Below are positions 12,401 through 19,591 of a stretch of 64,000 bases of DNA, in pieces. The notes beneath the pieces are model-generated. The model was given only the letters and a program-made list of their open reading frames with translations, did not search any database and was not told where the DNA came from. A program made the translations under genes and the position numbers. The stretch comes from Zerene cesonia (lineage: Eukaryota > Arthropoda > Insecta > Lepidoptera > Pieridae): NCBI RefSeq assembly GCF_012273895.1, contig NW_024045133.1:1860001-1924000 (forward strand). The letters run 5' to 3'. Within the stretch, counting starts at the first letter, position 1; every line of letters starts with the position of its first letter.

Positions 12401-15400
12401 CGCGTGCGAAGTCGCGGGCAAATGCTAGTATTATTATATAATAATATGTAATCGATAAATCGATCGTAAATATTAAATATAACGGGTTTTAAACGCGATT
12501 CATTCATTATATTATTTAATCCAACAAAACTTTACAGCGAGCGTGGTGACCGTTTTAAAATTCGTTAAAGTCTTTAATATCTAAATCTCAAATTAATACT
12601 ATGTAATTGTGAGCAATTACATGCACTGTCAGTCGGCATCGTGCGTTTTATGTCCACCGATTTTAAACAGTAATTCATTCAGATTGGCATTACATAGTTA
12701 AACGATTCGTCGTCTGGCTCCCGGCCTATGCGCTTCCGCGAACGGCCGCTGAATTAACAGCGGCGACAAAAGATGACAAATTGCTTGGTTTTACCTGCGA
12801 GTTGTAAATTACGCGCGCTTTCTACTCGTTTATATATTAACTAGCCTTTGCCCGTGGCTTCGCGCGCGTTAAATTCGGAGTATCTAAATGAGAAATTTTG
12901 AAAGAATAGAAAAATTTAATTTTTTAGTTTTATAGCATTGAAATGCTTTATAAATGAGAAATTTTGAAAGAATAGAAAAAATTTGATCACGAGGCAGGAT
13001 TCGAACCTGCGTTTCTGGCCTAACCGTAGCAACGCCTAGCCTCTCGGCCATCCGTGATCCTGCCACAGTAATCGAATTTCTTCCACTCTTTCGGTTGCTA
13101 CGGTTAGGCAAGAAACGCAGGTTCGAATCCTGCCTCGTGATAAAATTTTTTCTATTCTTTCAAAATTTCTCATTTATAAAGCATTTCAATGCTATAAAAC
13201 TAAAAATTAAATTCGGAGTATCTAGTTTGATAGATGTTATTATACATATAAACCTTCCTCTTGAATCGCTCTATCTATTTAAAAATAAAACTCAATCAAA
13301 ATCCGTTGCGTAGTTTTAAAGATTTTAAGCGTACATAGATAGGGACATAGGGACAGAGAAAGCGACTTTGTTTTAAACTATGTAGTGATATTGTAATATA
13401 TAGTAGGCCGCCGTAGGCCTGGACCGGGAACCTCCCTGCGTTCAACCGACTTGTCTTAATGAGGTGTGCGGTGTGTGCGAAATTTAGTCTATATTGTGTA
13501 TCACTTGTATTTTCGTATGCTCTGAAAAAGATCTAATCCTACTTCCTACTAATATTATAAATGCGAAAGTTTGTAAGGATGTGTGTGTGTGTGTTGCTCT
13601 TTCATGCAAAAACTACTGAAGCGATCGCAATGAAATTTGGTACGTAGATAGCTGGACATCTGGAATAACATATAGGCAACTCTTTATCCCGACATTCCTA
13701 CGGGATACAGACATACGCGGGTGAAACCACGTGGCGCAGCTAGTTATAGATAGATACGTTAGATAATTTTTAATGCAATTGCTTCAAACTTTTCTCTTCA
13801 ATACGCGCATCAAAGATTTTTTATTATCTATTTATTAATTTATTTGTTTTATGATGCAAATTTAACATGCGAATTTATTATACGAGAAAAATGAGCGCTA
13901 TTGTCACTGTTTCAACACGATCTTATTAGCTTTAGTTTCACCTGCATTTTTTTTTATGTTCGTATGTTTGTATGTCACCGACGCCGACTTTAGACTCGAT
14001 TTTGACCCACTTCAAACGGACAGATTCAATTCAAACTCTGTACACTTATCAAGGATCGGTGACGATACAATAATTTTATGAGTCTTATCTTATTATCCTG
14101 ATGTGGATCGCCGAGATTAAATAATTTCCTTACGTATGCGAGACAATTTAGTTGATTGCATAATTAAAGCTTTCTTTTTCCTATCTGTTTATATAGTTAC
14201 TAGCTGTGCGCCCCGGCTTCGCCCGTGGTACATATATAGCCTATAGCCTTCCTCAATAAACGGGCTATCTAACACTGAAATAATTTTTCAAATCGGAACA
14301 GTAGTTCCTGAGATTAGTGCGTTCAAACAAACAAACTCTTCAGCTTTATAATATTAGTTAGTATAGATATTACCAAAGGCTAGTAACGATTCATTTATTA
14401 CATAAATAAAATATCCATTTCCCATGACTCCGGACGAAGTTTATATATAGGATACGCACAGTTATCGGTCTTGGGGCTGCGCTGTCCGCTGTAATCCTGT
14501 TCCTCCTGTTCGAACTCCGCCGGTTTTGGCGGGAAACCGTCCACCGCATCCGACGTGTGCGTGGTGGTCGCGGTCGATTCGACCTGGAACAATAAATTTA
14601 GCTGATTGATAATTTTGAAGTGAAACTTGTTTAGAATCGTTGTGATTTCAAACCTGATGCAACGGAAAAACGACAGGTAAGGGACACAAATACAAAAATG
14701 TGTAGAATGAAGCCGGCAAAGAATGAGACAGAAATATACATACTATTTTATTCATTCTTTTGTCGATTTACTGAAGTTTCACTTCTATCGTGTGTGAATC
14801 GCACACACACCTTTTTTTTCTGTTTGGGAAATCTTGTAAAGATACCCACCCACCCACACGGCCTTCGGGGGAGGTGCCGTGGGTGGTGTCGGATGCCTAC
14901 CGACTAAAACCCCACTGTGTTCCGTCGAGCCGCTTTTGTGAAGGGGCCACGGAAGCTGGTTATTTTTAGGTTTTGCCTAAGACTCTTTCCTCTGGTTATT
15001 TCCCCTAGATAAGGTATATTTTATTTTATACATTTATTTATTTCATACACACATACATTTTTTTTTGACATTTTCAAATTTTCAATTTATAGCAATTACA
15101 AATTAGTTAGTTAAAAACGGTTTGTCTTACATATATTTTTAAAGTTTACAATATATAAAGCCGATGTTTCCCTAGCTAGATTGCAGGGCAACCTGTATTC
15201 AGGAGAAACAGCTTGCTTCTAAAGTAGATTCACAATTTGAGCCATTTGACAGCATTATTGTTAAAAATTATAATTGAACTAGCTGTGACCCGCGGTTGAA
15301 ACCGCGTAAGCGTGCTGCGTAACCGTATCCCGTAGGAATATCGGTATAAAAAGTGCCTATGTGTTATTTCAGTTTTCCAGCTATCTACGAAGCAAAATAG

Positions 15401-16479
15401 TATTATTATTCACCAATAGATGTCAGGAAAAAAAACACGAATATGACATTTTCTAAAAAAAAAATCCTAGCTAGATCGATTTATCGCCCCCGAAACCCCC
15501 TGTATACTAAATTTCATGAAAATCGTTGGAGCCGATTCCGAGATTCCAATTATATATATATGTACAAGAATTGCTCGTTTAAAGGTATAAGATATAATAG
15601 AGAAGAAATAAATAATATATATATAGATTATAGATAGTCATATCTCAGCCTTACCTTTCTGTGAACTGGAAGACTGTTTTTAATATTATGTTGCCGTGGA
15701 ACATTTTTCGATTTGTGCGCAAAGAATTTACTGTTATATATAATAACAGTAAATAGCTGGCTTTTGCTCGCGGCTTCGCTTCACACAAAAATTGTATGAA
15801 GCTTGGGAATGAATGCAGTTTTCGCGTATGTTTTCGCACACTCGCTGCGTCTCGCGGTTTCATCCGCGTAAGTCCGTATCCCGTAGGAATATCGGGATAA
15901 ATTTAATTGCAATCGGTTCAGTAGCTTTTGCGTGAAAGAGCAACAAACGCACATACATCCTTACAAGCTTTCGCATTTATAATAAATAGTATTAGTAGGA
16001 AGTAGGATAAGATGGATGTGTTTATTACGCAGAATGAGCAGCGTACAAGAAACGTGTATATCATATAGTTAATAACATACCTGCACATTGTAAGCATCTT
16101 GATTAGAGTAAATATCCTCCATCGGTTCCTTGGCAGTGTAAACATTATTGTCGCTTGACGTGGTGACGTCAGTGGCGGCCGTTATATCTTGGCCCGTGGC
16201 TTCGTTCGAGCTCTCGGTTCTATCGTCGTTTGCGCCCTCGTGTTCCGCGCGGGCTGGGTCTGACAGCTTTGGTCCTTCGAGCACCGGCTCCGTTGTCTCG
16301 CCGTCGTTGGTTTTTAAGATGGGTTTGTCCGTTTCTGATGCGATTTCGCTCAAAGTGTCGTTCGCGTCGTCGCTCTGCATGTCTATGTCCAGTGTTGGTA
16401 CAAGGTCACTGTACTGGCCGTGGATTGCACTCACTAGCGCCACTAGTGTTAAAGTCAATCTGATGAGAGTGGCAGCCAT
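292..16479 (-). CDS. Secreted von Willebrand factor A-like (hemicentin-type) domain protein, partial gene
   Basis: Gene model from six coding exons (minus strand): 16479-16081, 14583-14460, 10242-10006, 2204-2107, 965-801, 414-292. Splice phases agree at all five joins and the joined frame is open for 382 codons; the 3' end is outside the window. The product starts with a signal peptide (residues 1 to about 21, MAATLIRLTLTLVALVSAIHG), continues as an acidic Ser/Thr-rich linker to about residue 175, then a globular part. Segments VGVLVPLRPDALARALAVWND, TDIVIVGYDSNG, YDSALFLVTDRAPGD and VYTVWTDPSHPAPESELAL follow the alternating strand/helix order of the vWA domain of hemicentin or VWA7 type (compare FIYVFTDA and VVFVLTGDC in that family, from memory). 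No DxSxS MIDAS is visible, so metal-dependent adhesion is not supported. N-glycosylation sequons NDT, NLT and NVS fit a secreted protein. Gene existence is strong; the domain call is moderate. A small missing exon inside the 7.8-kb intron is possible. Confidence 0.75.
604..648. repeat. TG-rich microsatellite
   Basis: Imperfect (TG)n with interruptions, in the intron between exons 5 and 6 of the vWA-like gene. Nothing else is seen in that intron. Confidence 0.8.
801..965 (-). CDS. vWA-like protein, exon 5
   Basis: Acceptor CCGCCCCCAG, donor AAG/GTGAGA, 55 codons, phase 0 at both ends. It encodes SDGTMRALASAAKLV and YDSALFLVTDRAPGD, the helix and central strand of the vWA fold. Strongly GC-rich against AT-rich flanks, which supports it as a real exon. 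Confidence 0.8.
1206..1407 (-). repeat. Helitron-like element, family A, full length
   Basis: Family A is the most abundant repeat here, about 200 bp. Read on its own strand it begins TCCTACTAATATTATAAATG, carries a CA/GT microsatellite, and ends with a GCGG-GTGAAA-CCGC hairpin followed by GGGCGCAGCTAG. The TC start, 3' hairpin, CTAG end and insertion between A and T are Helitron hallmarks. It resembles the microsatellite-associated Lep1-type elements of moths. Confidence 0.75.
1875..1932 (-). repeat. Helitron-like 3' end fragment, family C
   Basis: CTAG followed by TTTCGCCCGCGGCTACGCACG, the reverse of the family C terminal hairpin, then unrelated sequence. A solo end. Confidence 0.6.
1976..2090 (+). 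repeat. Non-LTR retrotransposon 3'-tail fragment (L1 tail family)
   Basis: Matches the family seen in full at 4118-4302 (GGAAACCGGCATGTC, AATCAAAAGTTCGA, AGGAGGCC, TGTCCC). It lies about 20 bp downstream of the minus-strand donor at 2107, inside the vWA-like gene intron. Confidence 0.6.
2107..2204 (-). CDS. vWA-like protein, exon 4
   Basis: Acceptor ATTCGACAG, donor CAG/GTGAGC, 98 nt, entering in phase 1 and leaving in phase 0, which fits exons 3 and 5. It encodes GVNWRSRHNLQPSSATGDRA and then ALSKLLHKYQ. Confidence 0.75.
2231..2520. repeat. Dispersed repeat R2, unclassified
   Basis: Begins ACCGACTTCAAAAACGGTGG; related starts occur at about 5945 and 20061. Three divergent copies show it is interspersed, but class and full length cannot be told. 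The tail around 2450-2560 is GC-richer and unexplained. Confidence 0.45.
3256..3457 (-). repeat. Helitron-like element, family A
   Basis: Near-complete reverse copy from CTAG (3256) to the AGCAGGA end (3457). Confidence 0.75.
3476..4035. repeat. Composite of GC-rich unclassified repeat and a U1 end
   Basis: 3476-3770 (TAAGCGCTTGACCACGATCT onward, about 300 bp) has the look of a lepidopteran interspersed repeat but no second copy is in the window. 3955-4030 carries the U1 terminal part (CGGGCGGCGGTGATCGCTC, GGCGAACCACCAGCTCAGTT). Open frames here are not gene-like. Confidence 0.4.
4118..4302 (+). repeat. Non-LTR retrotransposon 3' tail (L1 tail family), most complete copy
   Basis: Carries AACATCGTGAGGAAACCGGC, then GACATGTGACAACTGCC, then a 3' part CCCAGCAGTGGGAATATAT ending in a (GAT)n run. 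Five copies in both orientations with a constant microsatellite end fit a 3'-anchored LINE tail; the LINE clade is not certain. Confidence 0.55.
4411..4622 (-). repeat. Helitron-like element, family A
   Basis: Complete reverse copy. The flank just left (GATTTCGCATTTATAATACA) is itself the outer end of a related element, so two insertions abut. Confidence 0.7.
4782..4912 (-). repeat. Non-LTR 3' tail (L2 tail family), reverse
   Basis: Reverse copy with CTATAAGCCATTTCTTCCAG, corresponding to CTGGTAGAAATCGCT...GCGATAAGACCGCC in forward copies at 18831, 24386, 31063 and 33457. Confidence 0.5.
5045..5185 (-). repeat. Helitron-like element, family B
   Basis: Family B ends in GGGCGAAGCCGGGGCG near CTAG and carries TATATAGCCTATA and TTTCAGCTTTATAATATTA. 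This copy has TTAG instead of CTAG and lost its middle. Confidence 0.55.
5301..5504 (-). repeat. Helitron-like element, family A
   Basis: Reverse copy, CTAG end intact, outer end mutated to TAGGTTAG. Confidence 0.7.
5945..6110. repeat. Dispersed repeat R2, diverged
   Basis: Starts TTTTAACCAACTTCAAAAAG, a diverged relative of the copy at 2231. Confidence 0.35.
6184..6348 (-). repeat. Helitron-like element, family A, internally deleted
   Basis: Reverse copy; about 40 bp between the terminal hairpin and AAAAGTTGCCTATATG are missing. Confidence 0.7.
6467..6654 (-). repeat. Chimeric Helitron-like element (A end, A-prime body)
   Basis: The first about 60 bp from CTAG are the family A terminus, then it switches to another body (GATGTTGGCCGATTCTCAGAC ... 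CACGAGAATTTTATATATAT) shared with 46907-47088, whose CTAG-side end is different. Confidence 0.65.
6878..6935 (-). repeat. tRNA-derived SINE S, 3' fragment
   Basis: Short reverse piece with GTGGGGTATGGGGCAGATGA and ACATCTGTTTCAC, the 3' region of the SINE described at 11531. Confidence 0.6.
6950..7110. repeat. Foldback MITE, family F, deleted copy
   Basis: TTTCTCGTGTTTGATTTTA followed by the inverted-arm sequence (AATGAATAAATCGCGCTTAA, TTTTTAATTTCTAAAT). Family defined at 43005. Confidence 0.6.
7215..7357 (+). repeat. Helitron-like element, family B, CTAG end intact
   Basis: Ends CACGGGCGAAGCCGGGGCGG then ACGGCTAG. The body contains CTACTGGACCGATTTGAAT, the core box found in several families. 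Confidence 0.65.
7665..7868 (-). repeat. Helitron-like element, family A, full length
   Basis: Reverse copy with both ends, CTAG at 7665 and TAGTAGGA at 7868. Confidence 0.75.
8036..8290 (+). repeat. U1 interspersed repeat
   Basis: Family U1: TGTGGGGGTGTGGTACTTCC near one end and GGCGGTGGTGATCGCTTACC, CAGGCGAACCACCAGCTCAG near the other, with C/T-rich sequence between. At least ten copies or fragments lie in the window; several carry the long hairpin described at 41999. Not autonomous; class unresolved. Confidence 0.6.
8916..9070 (-). repeat. Helitron-like element, family B
   Basis: Reverse copy from CTAGCGACCCGGCTTCGCC to TTCAGCTTTATAATATG. The middle is nearly identical to 14200 and 49489. 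Confidence 0.65.
9230..9905. other. AT-rich intronic sequence, nothing recognised
   Basis: Inside the vWA-like gene intron. I see no repeat with a second copy in the window and no coding potential. Confidence 0.5.
10006..10242 (-). CDS. vWA-like protein, exon 3
   Basis: Acceptor TTACTTTCCAG, donor AATG/GTGAGA, 237 nt, phase 1 in and out. It encodes FEKPKPLPAASKSATLRAWL, then a Leu/Val-rich strand GVLVPLRPDALARALAVW and LNLTDIVIVGYDSNG with a sequon. This would be the first strand/helix of the vWA-like domain. Very GC-rich inside AT-rich introns. Confidence 0.8.
10582..10751 (-). repeat. Helitron-like element, family B
   Basis: Reverse copy; the CTAG end has decayed to CTATCGGTCC. The body and the CAGCTTTATAATTTAGTA end are clear. 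Confidence 0.6.
10862..11063 (-). repeat. Helitron-like element, family A, full length
   Basis: Reverse copy with both ends, followed by a short TAGTAGGATAGGACAGTAGG stutter as at 6348 and 24050. Confidence 0.75.
11440..11818 (+). repeat. Nested cluster: MITE F, SINE S, Helitron A end
   Basis: 11440-11530 is the left part of MITE F (TTTTCTTGTGTTGGATTTTACG, ATTAAAGACTTTTAACG). A SINE S copy is inserted at 11531. MITE sequence resumes for about 16 bp (AATAAATCGCGTTTTTA) and runs into a family A 3' end finishing CTAG at 11818. The order of events is readable: MITE, then SINE, then a Helitron end. Confidence 0.6.
11531..11736 (+). mobile_element. tRNA-derived SINE (S family, Metulj-like)
   Basis: The head carries a tRNA-type A box (TTGGCACAGTGGTTAACGCG) and a B box decayed here (GTTCAATTTTC) but intact as GGTTCGATTCCCGG on the reverse of other copies. 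The body holds TCGGTCTGGCAGGACACAG and a 3' hairpin region CCCCATACCCC...GGGCACGGGA. Six long copies and several fragments lie here, both orientations. Resemblance to the Metulj SINEs of butterflies is from memory. Confidence 0.7.
12237..12428 (+). repeat. Helitron-like element, family C, full length
   Basis: Forward copy from TCACTACATAGTATAAAAC to GTCGCGGGCAAATGCTAG. Reference copy for family C. Confidence 0.7.
12475..12592. repeat. Foldback MITE, family F, diverged
   Basis: Left arm TTTTAAACGCGATTCATTC, centre TTTACAGCGAGCGTGGTGAC, right arm TTCGTTAAAGTCTTTAATAT. Arms shortened. Confidence 0.55.
12841..13388 (-). repeat. Helitron-like element, family C, split by a SINE dimer
   Basis: CTAG end at 12841, opposite end CTATGTAGTGA at 13388. 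The copy is interrupted at 12887-13206 by an inverted tRNA-SINE pair and resumes with the duplicated 18 bp TTAAATTCGGAGTATCTA (12869-12886 and 13207-13224). Confidence 0.75.
12887..13206. mobile_element. Palindromic tRNA-SINE (T family) dimer
   Basis: Two copies of a Ser/Leu-tRNA-like SINE in head-to-head inverted orientation. The left arm (minus) has the A box GGCCGAGAGGCTAGGCG, the B box GGTTCGAATCC, then a tail TTTCTATTCTTTCAAAATTT ending in the small palindrome TTTATAGCATTGAAATGCTT. The right arm (plus) repeats it from GGTTGCTACGGTTAGGC. Arms of about 120 bp flank a spacer of about 50 bp. One 18-bp target duplication flanks the whole unit, so it inserted once, as by twin priming or from a dimeric source. 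Confidence 0.75.
13544..13743 (+). repeat. Helitron-like element, family A, full length
   Basis: Forward copy, TCCTACTAATATTATAAATG to CAGCTAG. The hairpin is partly broken (GTGAAACCACGTGG). Confidence 0.75.
13915..14165. repeat. Dispersed repeat R3, unclassified
   Basis: Shared with 20448-20600 and 59500-59690: GACTCGATTTTGACCCACTT, TTATCAAGGATCGGTGAC, CAATAATTTTATGA. Three copies define it. Confidence 0.55.
14200..14366 (-). repeat. Helitron-like element, family B, full length
   Basis: Reverse copy from CTAGCTGTGCGCCCCGGC to AGCTTTATAATATTAGTTA. Best representative of family B. Confidence 0.7.
14460..14583 (-). CDS. vWA-like protein, exon 2 (linker)
   Basis: Acceptor TTATTGTTCCAG, donor AACT/GTGCGT, 124 nt, phase 0 in and 1 out. 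It encodes a Thr/Glu/Pro-rich linker (VESTATTTHTSDAVDGF, EFEQEEQDYSG) with no fold. Confidence 0.75.
14632..14812 (-). repeat. Dispersed repeat U2, reverse copy
   Basis: Inverted relative of 34850-35108: TTTCAAACCTGATGCAACGG, TGAAGCCGGCAAAGAATGAG, TTACTGAAGTTTCACTTC. Ends at a GTGTGTG-rich stretch. Contains no coding frame of note. Confidence 0.6.
14840..15010. repeat. GC-rich unclassified repeat-like segment
   Basis: CCCACCCACACGGCCTTCGG through GCCTAAGACTCTTTCCTC has the composition of an interspersed repeat rather than native intron, but no second copy is present. 15011-15278 is plain AT-rich intron. Confidence 0.35.
15279..15394 (-). repeat. Helitron-like element, family A, truncated
   Basis: CTAG and hairpin (CCGCGGTTGAAACCGCG) present; truncated in the CCAGCTATCTACG region. 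Confidence 0.65.
15841..16000 (-). repeat. Helitron-like element, family A, internally deleted
   Basis: The CTAG end is mutated to CTCG; the region between GGGATAAA and TTTAATTGCAATCGG is deleted. It ends 80 bp from the exon-1 donor of the vWA-like gene. Confidence 0.65.
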
Positions 16480-16516
16480 TTTTGTTGTCTTTATATTGTC
16501 ATCCTTTTGTGGGTAT
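16081..16516 (-). CDS. vWA-like protein, first coding exon with signal peptide
   Basis: An acceptor CTCTTACAG at 16517 shows that a non-coding exon lies further upstream. The coding part starts at the ATG read from 16479 and ends at CAG/GTATGT, 133 codons. Residues 1-21 form a signal peptide (hydrophobic LIRLTLTLVALVSAIHG, cleavage before QYSD). The rest is acidic and Ser/Thr/Asp-rich (DDANDTLSE, DITAATDVTTSSDNN), a likely O-glycosylated linker. The start is chosen because it is the only ATG that gives a signal peptide in this exon. Confidence 0.8.
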
Positions 16517-16604
16517 CTGTAAGAGAATTTTACGTTAAGTTACGAGTGTAAGGTTTTCTAATTATTACTCTAAATTTAAATAAAAAAGCGGGTAGATGAT
16601 TTTT

Positions 16605-16725
16605 TTTATCGACTGGCCACACAGTTGGTCGCTTGGGCGGGGCGCGGCATTCGGAACGGGCAATTGGAACCTAACGCTCGCGGCGTGCGGACGCACTGAG
16701 TTACTAAGTTAGTTACCTATTTGTA
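16605..16725 (-). promoter_or_regulatory. GC-rich patch, candidate promoter/5' exon of vWA-like gene
   Basis: A repeat-free CpG-rich island 90-200 bp upstream of the 5'UTR acceptor. On the minus strand it has AACTCAGTGCGT, an arthropod Inr-like TCAGT with the A at 16697, and a DPE-like GGTTCC near +27 to +32 (about one base off the usual spacing). No convincing donor is found in the patch, so the first exon border is unknown. Confidence 0.35.
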
Positions 16726-17119
16726 TAACAAGGTATATAGTCTGAGCTAGTTGAATATTCGTGTTTAATTTAAATTATTCAGGTGTCGCCGAAGGGTTAA
16801 CCCTGAAAAGTATTGAAAAGGCAGTTTATACATGTGTTATCATGTGTACTATAAATAACGATTAAATAATTGATTTATAACAAACAACTAAACCGCCTTA
16901 AAAGATCTGAATAGTTCAGAACTAGACGTAACTTAAATGGGTGAAATATATGGTATATAATATATATGGCAGGCACCAACTTAAAAAAATTAAAAAAAAA
17001 ACTTAAATATAATTTCACCTTGTTAAAAAAGTTATGTGGTAACAAATACAAAGACATGTCGTCGAATTGATAACATTCTTTTTTTTTGAAGCCGGTTGAA
17101 CTGATAGAATTATTTATAA

Positions 17120-17321
17120 CTAGCAGCGCCCCGCGGTTTCACCCGCGTAAGATCGTATCCCGTAGTAATATCGGGATAAAGAGTTGCCTATGTGTTATTC
17201 CAGTTGTCCAGCTGTCTACGTACCAAATTTCATTGCACTCGGTTCATTAGTTTTTGCGTGAAAGAGCAACAAACACACACACACATCCTCACAAACTTTT
17301 GCATTTATAATATTAGTAGGA
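17120..17321 (-). repeat. Helitron-like element, family A, full length
   Basis: Reverse copy, CTAG (17120) to TAGTAGGA (17321). Confidence 0.75.
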
Positions 17322-17599
17322 TAGAATAGGATTTAACTTGTAAAATAAACTATTATACAGCTTAGTGGTAGCTTTAAAAGTATGTAATTATTGCATGTCT
17401 CACATTGTTGAGTGAAGCTGTTTATTTATTCATTTGTTTATTCAACTGTCGTCAATTATATAATAATTGAATAACGAACAATTTATATTGTGCGTTGTAA
17501 GTGTGGGTGTGTGTGTGTATACACGTATTATAAAATAGACGTACATGTGTAATTTTATTATATGTCTGCTTTAATCTCCATAAATTCCCTTAGATATAA

Positions 17600-17641
17600 C
17601 TGTTCTCTGACAACGCGGCCGAAGCCGCGGCTTAAAGCTAG
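17600..17641 (+). repeat. Solo Helitron-like 3' end
   Basis: GGCCGAAGCCGCGGCTTAAAG then CTAG, immediately 5' of another Helitron-like copy (17656). Confidence 0.5.
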
Positions 17642-17655
17642 TCAATCCACTATAG

Positions 17656-17834
17656 TCATTACATAGTATAAAACAAAGTCGCTTTCCCTATGTCCCTATG
17701 TATACTTAAATCTGTATAACTACGCAACGGATTTTGATGGGTTTTGTTTTTTACTTGATAGGGTGATTCAAGAGGAAGGTTTATATGCATTACTACTGCC
17801 AATTAACGCGTGCGAAGCCGCGGGCAAATGCTAG
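17656..17834 (+). repeat. Helitron-like element, family C, full length
   Basis: Forward copy, TCATTACATAGTATAAAAC to GCGGGCAAATGCTAG. Confidence 0.7.
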
Positions 17835-18265
17835 TAGTAATATCAATAAAACAAAAACACGTCCACCAGCTTTTTTGTCCGAAAAAGTTCGATATTAATA
17901 AATGACGCCAAGTAAAGGGTCGCGCAGTGGAATGTCGAAAAAAACAATAATATAATAGTAATCAGGTATCGGCGCACGCGCAGCCCCTTAACCGACTTTG
18001 TGTAAAGGTGTTTTGGTATTAAAAAAATCAAATAGACATCGGAATTCGTACGGATCGTTAGCGTTCCGGGAGCACGTGCTGTGTGGAAACTGGATTTTTG
18101 GGTGGAAAAAAAAATTTTGTTCAATACGTAGTTAAACGGTTCCGTATAATATAAGTTAACGTTTTTTTTGTTATAGTTTATTTTGAAATAAGTTTTTTAT
18201 TGATATATGTACATTTTTGTGGGGAAATTACATTTGTTGTATTGAATGTTGGGTTAGAATAGATA

Positions 18266-18432
18266 TCCTACTAATATTATAAATGCGAAAATAGAAATGT
18301 AAAGATGTATGTGTGTTTGTTGCTCTTTCACGCAAAAACTTCTCAACCGATTGCAATGAAATTTGGTACGTAGACAGCTGGACAACTGGAATAACAAGGA
18401 CTTATGCGGGTGAAACCGCGGGGCGCAACTAG
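18266..18432 (+). repeat. Helitron-like element, family A, deleted
   Basis: Forward copy missing about 40 bp before the terminal hairpin (AATAACAAGGACTTATGCGG). Confidence 0.7.
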
Positions 18433-18545
18433 TTATTTTATACTTTCTTATTTATTTGTTCATTGGTAATCCAACAGCTTTACATGTAAACAACATTACG
18501 ACAAATATGTTCAATTTAACAATTAACCATTTTCAGAGATAAGTT

Positions 18546-18682
18546 AATCATTCCTCTTGAATATATCTCTATCTATAAAAAAACCCTATCAAAATCTGTT
18601 GCGCAATTAAAAATCTAAGCATAACAGACACACACACAAACGGCGGAAAGCGACTCGAGATTTATACTATGTACTTAGTGAC
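18546..18682 (-). repeat. Helitron-like element, family C, truncated
   Basis: The reverse CTAG half is missing; starts at CATTCCTCTTGAATATATC and ends at TATACTATGTACTTAGTGA. Confidence 0.55.
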
Positions 18683-18830
18683 TAATATTTATTTATTTAT
18701 ATGCGATATAGTGATTCGTATATATACACATAACACCACATGACATAATATATCCAAGAGCTCGAAGACATAGATTGTGGGATTTTTTTAAATATATATT
18801 TATCTGTCATTATATTTATTACACTCTTTA

Positions 18831-19035
18831 TGTCATCTGTGATGAAATTTCCGTTTTGATATGACGCCTACTCTCTTACTTCGCAGCTTTTCCTTTGCTT
18901 TGTGCTTGTCTGGTAGAAATCGCTCAATAGCGATAAGACCGCCTTCCGTACCTCAACTTCTTGTGCTGAATTTTTTATTTTGTCAATTTCTTTGTGTACA
19001 ATAAAGAATTTTTATTATTTATTATTATTATTACC
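18831..19035 (+). repeat. Non-LTR 3' tail (L2 tail family)
   Basis: CTTACTTCGCAGCTTTTCCT, CTGGTAGAAATCGCTCAATA, GCGATAAGACCGCCTTC, then ACAATAAAGAATTTTTATT and an (ATT)n end. The polyadenylation-like AATAAA and constant microsatellite end fit a LINE 3'UTR, perhaps RTE-like. Confidence 0.6.
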
Positions 19036-19171
19036 ATGATATAACGGAACCCCTCACTCGCGGATCCCCATAAACTCGTTACGGGGCCCGAGGCGAATTT
19101 CTGACATAATAACAGCTGAGTCATTAGCCCTTGGTGACGTAAGCGCGTTTAAGCATTTAAATAAACTATAC

Positions 19172-19315
19172 TAGCCGAATCCCGCGGCTTCGCTCGTGGT
19201 GGTGGCTGGTGACCGCCTAGCTAGCTATGTGCTTATCGGGATGCTTGTCCAATTCTCTCAATCTCATACAGATGTGGTCGGTCAGCTGTTTTCGCGTGAA
19301 TGAATAGAAAACGTA
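19172..19315 (-). repeat. Helitron-like end plus unknown body
   Basis: CTAGCCGAATCCCGCGGCTTC gives a CTAG plus GC-rich hairpin; the body (TGAATGAATAGAAAACGTAC) recurs at 19440. Confidence 0.45.
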
Positions 19316-19323
19316 CATACATA

Positions 19324-19560
19324 TATTAGGCGTTGCTACGGTTTGGCAAAAAGACGCGGGTTCGCATCCCGTCTCGCGTCACTACGAACACTACAATAAT
19401 TTACGAGTTTATCTCATTATCTGGTCAGCTGTTTTCGCGTGAATGAATAGAGAACGTACATACATACTTAGGCGTTGCTACAGTTTGGCAAATGGACGCG
19501 GGTTCGCATCCCGCCTCGTGATCAAATACTTTCTATTCTTTCAAAATTTCTCAACGTAAA
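19324..19560 (+). repeat. Two partial tRNA-SINE (T family) copies in tandem
   Basis: 19328-19380 and 19468-19560 both read GGCGTTGCTAC then GCGGGTTCGCATCCCG; the second keeps the tail TTTCTATTCTTTCAAAATTT. The spacing and the repeated TTTTCGCGTGAATGAATAG upstream of each suggest a local duplication of about 140 bp. Confidence 0.6.
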
Positions 19561-19591
19561 TACATCGTTGGAAACTTTCCCGTATGTAAGA

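Noticed and set aside
12960..13060. A functional tRNA-Ser gene on the minus strand
   Set aside because: A and B boxes are present, but the acceptor stem pairs poorly, a SINE tail follows, and the same head recurs in several copies.
16148..16522. Plus-strand open frame over the signal-peptide exon
   Set aside because: It is antisense to the well-supported minus-strand exon 16081-16516 and has no similarity of its own.
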